Below are positions 1 to 6,108 of a DNA stretch of 6,108 bases, in pieces (position 1 is the first letter of the stretch; each line of letters starts with the position of its first letter). The stretch lies in the NCBI GenBank assembly GCA_017420845.1, contig JAFQOC010000585.1, positions 1 through 6,108 on the forward strand. Direction: 5' to 3'. Source of the DNA: Clostridia bacterium. GTDB lineage: Bacteria; Bacillota; Clostridia; Oscillospirales; CAG-272. A program made the translations under genes and the position numbers. The notes under the pieces were generated by a model. The model saw only the letters and a program-made list of their open reading frames with translations. It was not told the DNA's origin and searched no databases.

Positions 1-1
1 C

Positions 2-286
2 CACGTGGTGTCCCGTTCGGTGGCCAAGGAGGACTCCAGACAGTACTTCTATTCCAAGGTCAACGGCAACGCCCGCTCCTCGGGTCATACCGAGTGCGAC
101 GCCATCATCATGGACTCCGCCAAGGTGGTAGCCGTTCCCCAGATCGAGGCCAACCACACCGAGGCCTCCCTCATCCACGAGGCCGCCATCGGTAAGATTG
201 CGGGTGAGCAGCTCATCAAGCTCATGACCCTGGGGCTGACCGAAAAGGAGGCCGAGGAGCAGATTATTAACGGGTTCCTGAAGTAA
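2..286 (+). CDS. sufB: SufB-type Fe-S cluster assembly scaffold, C-terminal fragment (5' truncated)
   Basis: The window opens inside this gene; 94 residues remain, ending at TAA 284-286. The reading frame is open to the left edge, so the GTG codons at 5 and 8 are internal valines, not starts. In known systems SufB is the cytoplasmic scaffold that works with the SufC ATPase to build Fe-S clusters. Visible signature: a Cys in the T-E-C-D motif (codon 95-97) followed 27 residues later by His-Glu in L-I-H-E-A (codons 176-181), then G-K-I-x-G-E-Q-L and a final I-I-N-G-F. E. coli SufB has functionally important Cys405 and His433/Glu434 at nearly the same spacing, which favours SufB over SufD. Many clostridia carry a single SufB/D-like protein, so annotation as a generic SufB/SufD family member is equally valid. 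The gene is followed directly by a terminator, so it is the last gene of its unit. Confidence 0.92.
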   Translation, partial: HVVSRSVAKEDSRQYFYSKVNGNARSSGHTECDAIIMDSAKVVAVPQIEANHTEASLIHEAAIGKIAGEQLIKLMTLGLTEKEAEEQIINGFLK

Positions 287-298
287 ATTACCCTTTCC

Positions 299-334
299 GA
301 GGGGGCGGACACGGTTCCGCCCTCTCTGTTTTTG
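299..334 (+). terminator. Intrinsic terminator of the suf unit
   Basis: An 11-bp stem (299-309 with 316-326, including one G.U wobble) encloses the six-base loop CACGGT and is followed by TGTTTTTG. It lies 12 bases after the SufB stop codon. The GC-rich stem and T-run make it a textbook Rho-independent terminator separating the upstream gene from the lipoprotein unit. Confidence 0.9.
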
Positions 335-370
335 TCAAAAACGGGGTGGTGTATTTGTCACATTTGTTCA

Positions 371-399
371 TTGAGTTTTATGCAATTCTATGCTATAAT
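371..399 (+). promoter_or_regulatory. Sigma-A-type promoter with extended -10
   Basis: The -35 element is TTGAGT (371-376) and the -10 element is TATAAT (394-399, perfect consensus), separated by exactly 17 bases. TGC directly before the -10 supplies the extended -10 TG. Transcription would start near 405-407, giving a leader of about 25 bases before the lipoprotein start codon. It lies after the suf terminator and is the only convincing promoter in the window, so it probably drives the lipoprotein and, if transcription continues, the two genes behind it. No operator was recognised around it. Confidence 0.85.
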
Positions 400-412
400 G
401 ATGCTACCAAAC

Positions 413-420
413 GAAAGGAA
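413..420 (+). promoter_or_regulatory. Ribosome binding site that fixes the lipoprotein start
   Basis: GAAAGGAA lies 9 bases upstream of ATG 430. It decides between this start and an in-frame upstream GTG at 346: the upstream choice would put the promoter inside the gene and add 28 residues ahead of a perfectly formed lipoprotein signal peptide. Confidence 0.8.
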
Positions 421-429
421 GCTTCCGCT

Positions 430-3400
430 ATGAAACCTACCCTGATCCGCCTCTCCTCCCTGGTTCTGGCGCTGCTCATGCTGCTCCCCGCCGCCCTGAC
501 GGCCTGCAAGCCCGCGCAAGACCCCGAGGACCCCACCGATAGTCAAGACAGCGTCACCGAGTCTCTCCCCATCGACACCGAGACAAGCGGGCCCGACGCC
601 TTTGAGAACACACTCCTGCTGGCCGCCGACGGACAGACCGCCTATACGGTCATCGTCCCCGACTACGCCGCCGCCTGGGAGCTGGCCGCCGCCGACCGCT
701 TAGTAAGCACCCTGGCTGAGCTCGGCGTGACTACTACCCCCTCCGTGGATGCTGCCACCGAGGCTACTGCCCGTGAGATCGTGGTGGGCTACACCAACCG
801 AAACTCCGAGCTGGCCGACGACTTCTACGCCGTGGGCAACGCGGGCTACCACATCGCCGCCATCGGTGAGAAGCTCTTCATCGGCGCCAATACCGAGGTG
901 GGCATGACCGCTGCTCTGGACAAGCTCGCCGCCGACCTGATCTCGGACGGCAACCGCCTGGGCATCAAGCAGGGCTACGTCTGCAAGGCCGTGGACGAGT
1001 CCCAGCCCGTGGCCGCTCCCACCCTCACGGGAGCCTATGCCGAGAGCATCGCCTACGCCCACAGCGTGGCCAACGGCGTCCAGGGCTACTTCACCGACGG
1101 TGACCGCGGTGCCTTCCTCATGACCAATCAGACCATGACCGTCATTAATGAGATGGCCACGGCGGGCAACCGACAGGTGTCCACCTTCGTCAACGAGTAC
1201 GGCGTGCCCTACCTCCGCGACACCATGTCGGCCTACGTGGAGGCGGGCGGGAAGCGCCTCTACTCCAAGGACTCCACCGCCAGCGGCGGTATGAACATCT
1301 TCCTCTACGGTGCCTACCACTACGAGACCCACATCCGCGGGCAGAACTTCGGGGATTCCCGTATCGTGGACGAGTCGGTGGAGCCCGTGGATATGCTCAA
1401 GAAGGTGGGCGGCTTCGGCGGTCACAGTGCCACCGCCGTAAAGGACCGCAAGACGGGTAAAGTCACCATCACGGTGGAATCCCCCGACGATCCCTACATC
1501 AATTTCGCCTATGCCTACAAGGTGGACGCCGAGGTCTACGACGCCCTGCTGGTGACCATGCGCACCGAGTACGCCGCCGACGCCACCTTCTACCTGGCCG
1601 CGGGCTCTCATGGCGGCATCGACGGCTCCCAGCTGGTGTCCTTCTCGGTGACCCCGGGAGAGATGCGTACCTACCTGGTCCCCCTGAACAACGTCACCGA
1701 CTACGGCGGCACTCTGAAGTCCCTCCGTGTGGACGTGGGTGCCAAGGGCGGCGAGGTGGTGGAGATCACCGAGATCAAGGCGGTCAAGACCACCTCCTCC
1801 GACGTCCCCGCCGTGGGTGTGGACCGCGTCCTCTACACCTACCCCGACAAGCTCCACACCGCCATCCATATGGTCACCACCGACGAGGTCAGAAATATGA
1901 CCGCCTACGGCATGGAGACCGCCATCGACAAGTCCCGCGTGGGGTCCCTGCTGGTGATCGACGGCAAGGGTGAGCATACCTCCCTGGAGGGGGTTGACTG
2001 GAGCACCGCCACCGCCGTGGCCTTCGATATCGACCGCGCGGGTGTGTTCGGCTACATCCTGACCCTGGATCCCGGGGTGGGCAGCATGACCGTTACCGAG
2101 CGCGACGGCTACTATATCATCGACCAGAAGGCGGCCGCCAAGTCCTCCTATAAGAATCTGGAGGATATCTACCTCAGCCAGCGCATCTACAACGACGCCA
2201 CCCACGATTTCGAGGGATTCCGTAAGGCCGTCCGCGAGGAGCGCAATCCTCTGACGGTCACCGTCACCTCCAAGACCTTTAACGGTAAGTCCCTGGGTTA
2301 CGACGCCCTGCGTGGCTCCTACCGCCTGGAGCTGTCGGGCACCGAGTTCAACGATGCCTACTATAAGAACCCCGACCGCCACTTCCGCATTGACGTGGAG
2401 GTCAAGGGCGACTCCGCCGATCGTAATATCTACATGTACACCCATACCGCCAACGGTGCCTTGGAGTGCGCCGCCCTGCTGGATCATCAGAACCGCGTTC
2501 TGCCCTACCTCATGCAGGTCTGCAAGAACTTCCAGGGCGAGAACGAGGAGCCCATCTTTGATCATGACGACCCCGCCTACGGCGAAACCTATTTCCCCAT
2601 GGTGGTAAAGAGCGGTGAGACCGTCAAGTTCTCGGTGCTCAACCTCTATCAGAACTGGGGCATCTTCCCCTTAAAGCAAATCTCCTCTATCCAGTTCCAC
2701 ATCGCCTACTACCACCTTTCCACGGGTGTTACCGAGACCAACTGCATCGCCCCCTACTACGTCTACGGCAAGGATAAGTGGACCCTCCCCGACTTCCGCG
2801 CCATGTCCGCCCCCCTGTGGGCCGGTCAGCCCCAGCACACCTCGGCGGGCCGCCTCTACTTCCTCCACTACACCGACGCCGAGGGCAACGAGTACGCCTC
2901 CGAGAACACCGTGGACGAGATGATCTCTCACGGTCCCACCTATGCCGATATCTGGATGAACTACATCACCGACGACGGCCGCATCTCGGTGGACTATCGC
3001 CACATGGAGATGCCCCAGAGCGACGAGAACCGCACCTACTACGAGATCCGCATGAAGGTGCTGGAGGATATTCCCTTCAAGAATTTCAAGAAGGACTTCA
3101 CCTTCTTCTCCATGGACGGCCGCGCCGTGATCTACGACACCCTGGGCTATCTGGACGAGAACAACCAACCTGTGGTGAAGAACGCCGCCAAGGATGGGGA
3201 GCCCACCTTCTACAAGCTGGGAGATCAGTCCCCCTTCGTGTCCTACTCCTACTCCTCCAATACCGCCGATTACGTCAACATGGCTGCCGTCATCAAGGAC
3301 TACAAGGCCACCATCGGCGGCGAGGCCTATACCGGCGGTATCCTCCTTGAGGACTGCTGGCAGGGCCTGAACTACGGCCGCCTGACCTTCGATCTGGGCG

Positions 3401-3846
3401 AGGTCACCCTGAAGGCGGGGGACGAGATTATCATCAACATGATCCTCATGCCCTGGGGCTCTCCCCAGGTGGCCAAGGACGATATCTCCAACGTCCTGAA
3501 TGTCCGTAACGACACCTGCCTGAACCCCATCAAGACCGAGGTCAAGACGGGTACTCTCATTCCCGACGTCTATATGCCTCTCATCCGGGCAGAGGGCCAG
3601 ACCGCCGAGTTCACTCTGTCGGGCGCGGATAACCGCATGACCGTCCGTGTCTTCGGCTTTGAGGGCTACGAGAAGCCCACCATCGAGGAGTATGTGGACG
3701 GAAAATGGGTCGCTTACAATACTGCCTCCGAGACCAACAAGTACGACGGGTACATGGTACACTATGACGGTGACGGGACCTACTCCTTCTCCTTCGTGGT
3801 GGATATGAGCGGGGATGTGACGAGAACCTTCCGTGTAAAGAGATAA
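430..3846 (+). CDS. Large secreted lipoprotein of unknown function (1138 aa)
   Basis: The start ATG 430 is supported by the promoter, the ribosome binding site and the signal peptide. Residues 1-26 form a lipoprotein signal: K and R near the N-terminus, a Leu/Ala-rich core, then the lipobox L-T-A-C with Cys26 as predicted lipidation site. Residues 27-57 are an acidic D/E/P/S/T-rich linker. Residues about 58-172 alternate beta strands and helices and include an E-I-V-V-G-Y-T-N motif; this resembles the small N-terminal domain that precedes catalytic domains in GH67/GH20-type glycosidases (recalled similarity). Residues about 325-453 look like a carbohydrate-binding-type beta sandwich. The region 600-900 is rich in Tyr, Trp and Phe, and residues about 1040-1138 form a further beta-rich end domain. 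No catalytic motif, cell-wall anchor or C-terminal membrane segment was recognised. It is probably attached to the outer face of the membrane and may bind or process glycans; that role is inference. It is the first gene of the unit. Confidence 0.93.
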   Translation: MKPTLIRLSSLVLALLMLLPAALTACKPAQDPEDPTDSQDSVTESLPIDTETSGPDAFENTLLLAADGQTAYTVIVPDYAAAWELAAADRLVSTLAELGVTTTPSVDAATEATAREIVVGYTNRNSELADDFYAVGNAGYHIAAIGEKLFIGANTEVGMTAALDKLAADLISDGNRLGIKQGYVCKAVDESQPVAAPTLTGAYAESIAYAHSVANGVQGYFTDGDRGAFLMTNQTMTVINEMATAGNRQVSTFVNEYGVPYLRDTMSAYVEAGGKRLYSKDSTASGGMNIFLYGAYHYETHIRGQNFGDSRIVDESVEPVDMLKKVGGFGGHSATAVKDRKTGKVTITVESPDDPYINFAYAYKVDAEVYDALLVTMRTEYAADATFYLAAGSHGGIDGSQLVSFSVTPGEMRTYLVPLNNVTDYGGTLKSLRVDVGAKGGEVVEITEIKAVKTTSSDVPAVGVDRVLYTYPDKLHTAIHMVTTDEVRNMTAYGMETAIDKSRVGSLLVIDGKGEHTSLEGVDWSTATAVAFDIDRAGVFGYILTLDPGVGSMTVTERDGYYIIDQKAAAKSSYKNLEDIYLSQRIYNDATHDFEGFRKAVREERNPLTVTVTSKTFNGKSLGYDALRGSYRLELSGTEFNDAYYKNPDRHFRIDVEVKGDSADRNIYMYTHTANGALECAALLDHQNRVLPYLMQVCKNFQGENEEPIFDHDDPAYGETYFPMVVKSGETVKFSVLNLYQNWGIFPLKQISSIQFHIAYYHLSTGVTETNCIAPYYVYGKDKWTLPDFRAMSAPLWAGQPQHTSAGRLYFLHYTDAEGNEYASENTVDEMISHGPTYADIWMNYITDDGRISVDYRHMEMPQSDENRTYYEIRMKVLEDIPFKNFKKDFTFFSMDGRAVIYDTLGYLDENNQPVVKNAAKDGEPTFYKLGDQSPFVSYSYSSNTADYVNMAAVIKDYKATIGGEAYTGGILLEDCWQGLNYGRLTFDLGEVTLKAGDEIIINMILMPWGSPQVAKDDISNVLNVRNDTCLNPIKTEVKTGTLIPDVYMPLIRAEGQTAEFTLSGADNRMTVRVFGFEGYEKPTIEEYVDGKWVAYNTASETNKYDGYMVHYDGDGTYSFSFVVDMSGDVTRTFRVKR

Positions 3847-3862
3847 ATTGCAGTTTAACGGT

Positions 3863-3980
3863 GAGATACAAGTTACAAGATACAAAGATACAAGATATGT
3901 AAAAACCCTTACGACGACTCCCGTTTCTATATCTTGTATCTTGTATCGGCCGAGCTTGCTCGGCGCGTATCTTGTATCTC
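3863..3980. repeat. GATACAA heptad inverted-repeat block 1, branched fold
   Basis: The left arm (3865-3898) reads as GATACAA, GTTACAA, GATACAA, a single A, GATACAA, then GATAT. The right arm carries the complement TTGTATC at 3934, 3941 and 3972. The inner stem pairs 3879-3898 with 3929-3947 (19 bp, A3886 bulged, 30-base loop). The outer stem pairs 3863-3876 with 3967-3980 (13 of 14 pairs, T3873 opposite T3970). The right arm is interrupted between the two stems by 19 GC-rich bases (3948-3966) that form their own hairpin. The block begins 16 bases after the lipoprotein stop codon. No T-tract follows it, so it is not a standard terminator. Possible roles are mRNA 3'-end protection, differential expression within the unit, or a self-spreading REP-like element. 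Confidence 0.85.
3949..3964. repeat. Perfect 7-bp GC-rich hairpin inserted in heptad block 1
   Basis: GCCGAGC (3949-3955) pairs with GCTCGGC (3958-3964) around TT. It sits inside the right arm of the heptad block, where removing bases 3948-3966 restores nearly continuous pairing with the left arm. This suggests a nested insertion or a deliberate third branch. Confidence 0.75.
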
Positions 3981-3983
3981 TCT

Positions 3984-4000
3984 GCTGAGCTATGCTCAGC
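3984..4000. repeat. Perfect 7-bp hairpin downstream of heptad block 1
   Basis: GCTGAGC (3984-3990) pairs with GCTCAGC (3994-4000) around TAT. It resembles the hairpin at 3949-3964: both stems are 7 bp, share GAGC/GCTC next to the loop and have tiny loops. The bases that follow (GATAAACCC) contain no T-run, so it is not an ordinary terminator. Confidence 0.7.
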
Positions 4001-4056
4001 GATAAACCCAAATTTGAAACACCACCATTTACCCTCTAAAGAAAGGAATCCCCACT

Positions 4057-5004
4057 ATGAAAATCGCCATCCTCGGCGTCTGGCACGTCCACGCCCCCGA
4101 CTATACCCGCACCGCCCTGGCCCACGGCGAGGTGGTAGGCTTCTTTGAGCCAAACGACGCTCTGGCCGATGCCTTCGCCGCCCACTTCGGCCTCCCCCGC
4201 TTTGCTACCGTGGAGGACCTCCTGGCAAGCGACTGCGAGGCCGTTATCGTCTGCTCCGCCACCAAGGATCACACCGCCGATATCATCGCCGCCGCCAAGG
4301 CAGGGAAGCATATCTTTACCGAGAAGGTGCTGGCTCTCACCGATGCCGAGTGCGACGCCATCGAGGCCGCCGTAAACGAGAGCGGCATCACCTTCGTCAT
4401 CTCCCTGTTCCAGAAGTATATCGGCTCCCGCAAGGCCGTCAAGGCCGTGGCCCACAGCGGCGAGCTGGGCAAGATCAACTACCTCCGCTTCCGCAACTGC
4501 CATAACGGCAGTACCGGCAACTGGCTCCCCGCCCACTTCTACAACGCCGAGGAATGCGGCGGCGGTGCCATGATCGACCTGGGTGCCCACGGTATGTACC
4601 TCACCCAGTGGATCCTGGGCGTCCCCGCATCCGTCTCCTCCGCCTTTACCGTCTCCTGCGACTATCCCGCCGTGGCCGAGAAGAACACCGACCGCGTAGA
4701 GGACAACGCCGTGACGGTCATGTCCTATCCTGACGGTGCCATCGCCATCAATGAGACGGGCTTCGTCTCCACCAACGATCCCGTGGTTTTTGAGGTCCAC
4801 GGCGAGCTTGGTATGGTCCGCATGGAGGGCGACCGCGTGACCAAGCGCACCGCCGCCACGGGCGGGCAGGAGGTGGAGGTTCCCGTCCCGGAGGGGGATC
4901 CCGCCCCCATTGTCCAGTTCGTCACGGGGAATATCCTTCCCGGCTGCGGCATGGCCGAGGCCAAGGCATTGACCCACATGATGGTCATGGCGTATGGGAA
5001 GTAA
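4057..5004 (+). CDS. Gfo/Idh/MocA family oxidoreductase (315 aa)
   Basis: Predicted cytoplasmic NAD(P)-dependent dehydrogenase; the family oxidises or epimerises sugars, polyols and related compounds. Residues 1-120 form the Rossmann domain: beta strand K-I-A-I-L-G at 2-7, then V-W-H-V-H instead of the usual G-x-G-x-x-G continuation. The next conserved element is the V-E-D-L-L segment near 52-56 and F-T-E-K at 87-90, with Lys90 in place of the family E-K-P lysine (here E-K-V). The second domain carries G-G-G-A-M-I-D-L-G-A-H at 168-178; Asp174 and His178 have the same four-residue spacing as the Lys-Asp-His triad of Bacillus inositol dehydrogenase. At 315 residues it is slightly short for the family because the C-terminal part is compact. 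The start is supported by AAAGGAA at 4042-4048. Heptad-repeat hairpins flank it on both sides. The substrate cannot be read from sequence; the gene was not assigned a symbol. Confidence 0.93.
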   Translation: MKIAILGVWHVHAPDYTRTALAHGEVVGFFEPNDALADAFAAHFGLPRFATVEDLLASDCEAVIVCSATKDHTADIIAAAKAGKHIFTEKVLALTDAECDAIEAAVNESGITFVISLFQKYIGSRKAVKAVAHSGELGKINYLRFRNCHNGSTGNWLPAHFYNAEECGGGAMIDLGAHGMYLTQWILGVPASVSSAFTVSCDYPAVAEKNTDRVEDNAVTVMSYPDGAIAINETGFVSTNDPVVFEVHGELGMVRMEGDRVTKRTAATGGQEVEVPVPEGDPAPIVQFVTGNILPGCGMAEAKALTHMMVMAYGK

Positions 5005-5006
5005 CA

Positions 5007-5102
5007 GATACAAAGATACAAGATACAAAGATACAAGATAGGATGAAACCAGGCTGTATCTTGTATCTTGTATCTCGTATCTTGTATCTCATATTCTGTA
5101 TA
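5007..5102. repeat. GATACAA heptad inverted-repeat block 2, long hairpin
   Basis: The left arm consists of GATACAA at 5007, 5015, 5022 and 5030, with single extra A bases at 5014 and 5029, ending in GATA (5037-5040). The right arm is an uninterrupted run of heptads from 5054: CTGTATC, TTGTATC, TTGTATC, TCGTATC, TTGTATC, fading into TCATATT and CTGTATA up to 5102. The stem 5007-5040 / 5057-5088 has 31 of 32 pairs, two bulged A bases, one A.C mismatch (5020/5076) and a 16-base loop. It begins 2 bases after the oxidoreductase stop codon and ends 19 bases before the next start codon, filling nearly the whole gap. No T-tract follows. It uses the same unit as block 1 but has different loop and arm lengths. 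Confidence 0.88.
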
Positions 5103-5109
5103 TCCACAG

Positions 5110-5116
5110 AAAGGAG
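5110..5116 (+). promoter_or_regulatory. Ribosome binding site of the metallophosphoesterase gene
   Basis: AAAGGAG lies 5 bases before ATG 5122 and decides this start. It sits just outside the base of heptad hairpin 2, so a folded hairpin would leave it accessible. Confidence 0.75.
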
Positions 5117-5121
5117 TCTCC

Positions 5122-6108
5122 ATGTCCACCCTCTACGGCAAATCCTCCCCCGTCCCCGCCTCCTTTGCGGGCATCGCGGATTTCGTCCTTGACCTCCCTG
5201 AGGGCCGCCCTCTCCGTATCCTCCAGCTGACGGATATGCAGATCATCGACGCCGCCCAGCAGAGAACCCCCGACCGCCTCAGTAAGAGGGAAACCGCCCT
5301 GTGGCAGCCCGAGGCCATCCCCATCCAATGCACCGATCAGATCAAAAGCGTCATCGCCCAAGCTGTCCCCGACCTCATTTTCATTACTGGGGACGTGATC
5401 TACGGCGAGTTCGACGATCAGGGCACCAGCTTCGGCCTGTTCTGTGACTTCATGGACAGCTTTTGCATCCCATGGGCCCCCGTCTACGGCAACCACGATA
5501 ACGAATCCCGCAAGGGCGTGGACTGGCAGAATGCCCGCTTTGAGGCCGCTCCCTACTGCCTGTTCAAGAAGGGAAGCACCGCGGGCAACGGCAACTTCTC
5601 GGTGCTCATCACCCGCGGCGGTCAGCCCTGCCGCGCCCTGTACATGATGGATTCGGGAGGCTGTATGGGGTCCCCCGTGCAGTCCGCCCGCCGCGGCCTC
5701 GGCTTCTCCGCTGATCAGTACGAATGGCTCTACACCACCGCCGACCGCTTGACTGAGGCGAATGGCGGCACCCCCGTCCCCTCCTTCCTCTGCTTTCATA
5801 TCCCCTGCTTTCAGTTCCATAGAGCTGCCGTGGAGAAGGGCTACCAGACCTCCGACGAGCGGGAAAAGTATATCATCGGAGTCACCTCCCCCGCAAAGGA
5901 CGGGGACTTTGGTTGCAAACGGGAGCCCATCGGCTGCTTCGGCACCCCCGAGGACTTCGTGGACAGGCTCCGCAAGGCAGGTGTCGACGGCGTCTTCGTG
6001 GGTCATTGCCACGCCAATAACACCTCTGTGCTCTGGCAGGGTATTCGCTGGACCTACGGGCTCAAGACGGGTCAGTATGACTACCACACCCCGGGACAGC
6101 TGGGGGGC
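5122..6108 (+). CDS. Calcineurin-like metallophosphoesterase, 3' truncated by window end
   Basis: The frame is open from ATG 5122 to the last base (329 residues, no stop reached). All main blocks of the binuclear metallophosphoesterase fold are visible: L-T-D-M-Q (Asp38, Gln40), I-T-G-D-V (Asp91), Y-G-N-H-D (Asn124, His125, Asp126), C-F-H-I-P (His226) and G-H-C-H (His295, His297). These residues coordinate two metal ions in family members and hydrolyse phosphomono- or diesters. Motif I has Gln where the usual D-x-H has His; this may mark a purple-acid-phosphatase-29/Dcr2-like subgroup, or lower affinity for one metal. There is no signal peptide or membrane segment, so a cytoplasmic enzyme is expected. 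Only the end of the protein should be missing, since the GHxH block lies near the C-terminus of this fold. It is the third gene of the unit; the substrate is unknown. Confidence 0.92.
   Translation, partial: MSTLYGKSSPVPASFAGIADFVLDLPEGRPLRILQLTDMQIIDAAQQRTPDRLSKRETALWQPEAIPIQCTDQIKSVIAQAVPDLIFITGDVIYGEFDDQGTSFGLFCDFMDSFCIPWAPVYGNHDNESRKGVDWQNARFEAAPYCLFKKGSTAGNGNFSVLITRGGQPCRALYMMDSGGCMGSPVQSARRGLGFSADQYEWLYTTADRLTEANGGTPVPSFLCFHIPCFQFHRAAVEKGYQTSDEREKYIIGVTSPAKDGDFGCKREPIGCFGTPEDFVDRLRKAGVDGVFVGHCHANNTSVLWQGIRWTYGLKTGQYDYHTPGQLGG

Noticed and set aside
700..2565. 621-residue open frame on the minus strand inside the lipoprotein gene
   Set aside because: Its Val/Gly/His/Asp-rich, low-complexity composition is what the complement of GCC/GAC/ACC-rich codons yields. 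It has no recognisable domain, and the + strand protein has a signal peptide, promoter and ribosome binding site.
3863..4000. Intrinsic terminator between lipoprotein and oxidoreductase genes
   Set aside because: There are strong hairpins but none is followed by a T-run on either strand, so standard termination is not supported.
2671..4011. 446-residue minus-strand open frame spanning the lipoprotein 3' end and repeat block 1
   Set aside because: It shows the same antisense composition artefact and translates the heptad repeats at its start; no ribosome binding site or family motif.
4014..4042. Possible promoter TTGAAA / TAAAGA before the oxidoreductase gene
   Set aside because: The -10 match is weak and overlaps the ribosome binding site, leaving no room for a leader.
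4036..5028. 330-residue minus-strand open frame opposite the oxidoreductase
   Set aside because: It is the mirror of a gene with clear Gfo/Idh/MocA motifs on the + strand, and its sequence is Gly/Val/His-rich without motifs.
5007..5088. CRISPR array
   Set aside because: The units are 7 bases long and contiguous, with no spacers and inverted arms; this is a heptad hairpin, not a repeat-spacer array.
5068..5095. Possible promoter TTGTAT / CATATT in the right arm of heptad block 2
   Set aside because: Both elements match consensus poorly, and the sequence is explained by the repeat unit.
4725..5129. Minus-strand open frame with a periodic I-Q-D-T-R-Y-K peptide
   Set aside because: The periodic peptide is only the translation of the GATACAA heptad array read on the opposite strand; three heptads make 21 bases, so the peptide repeats every 7 residues.
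5089..6087. 332-residue minus-strand open frame opposite the phosphoesterase
   Set aside because: The + strand frame contains every metallophosphoesterase motif; the antisense frame has none and shows the same composition bias.

Overview
The window is about 6.1 kb of GC-rich DNA. Its coding sequence strongly favours C- or G-ending codons, and its AAAGGA(G) ribosome binding sites, sigma-A-type promoter and lipoprotein signal peptide suggest an anaerobic Firmicute. The protein style (large acidic, Tyr-rich lipoprotein; SufB-type C-terminus; Clostridia-like oxidoreductase and phosphoesterase) fits an uncultured gut clostridium of the Oscillospiraceae type. That placement is inferred from style and recall, not from a search.

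Layout, all genes on the + strand: (1) 2-286 is the 3' end of a SufB-type Fe-S cluster assembly scaffold gene, closed by a strong intrinsic terminator (299-334). (2) A near-consensus extended -10 promoter (371-399) starts a new unit. (3) 430-3846 encodes a 1138-residue secreted lipoprotein with an N-terminal alpha/beta domain and several apparent beta-sandwich regions, function unknown. (4) 3847-4056 is an intergenic region almost filled by a folded repeat block built from the heptad GATACAA and its complement, with a 19-nt GC-rich hairpin apparently inserted into one arm and another hairpin behind it. (5) 4057-5004 encodes a Gfo/Idh/MocA-family NAD(P)-dependent oxidoreductase. (6) 5005-5121 holds a second, independently sized GATACAA/TTGTATC heptad hairpin. 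(7) 5122 to the window end encodes a calcineurin-like metallophosphoesterase that runs off the edge.

The last three genes look like one transcription unit: same strand, one clear promoter, matching ribosome binding sites, and no recognisable terminator between them. A surface lipoprotein, a sugar- or polyol-type oxidoreductase and a phosphoesterase could together handle a phosphorylated or glycosidic substrate, but this is inference from gene content. The most unusual signal is the pair of heptad-repeat hairpins in both gaps of this unit. They are noncoding, modular and self-complementary, and lack the T-tract expected of a terminator.
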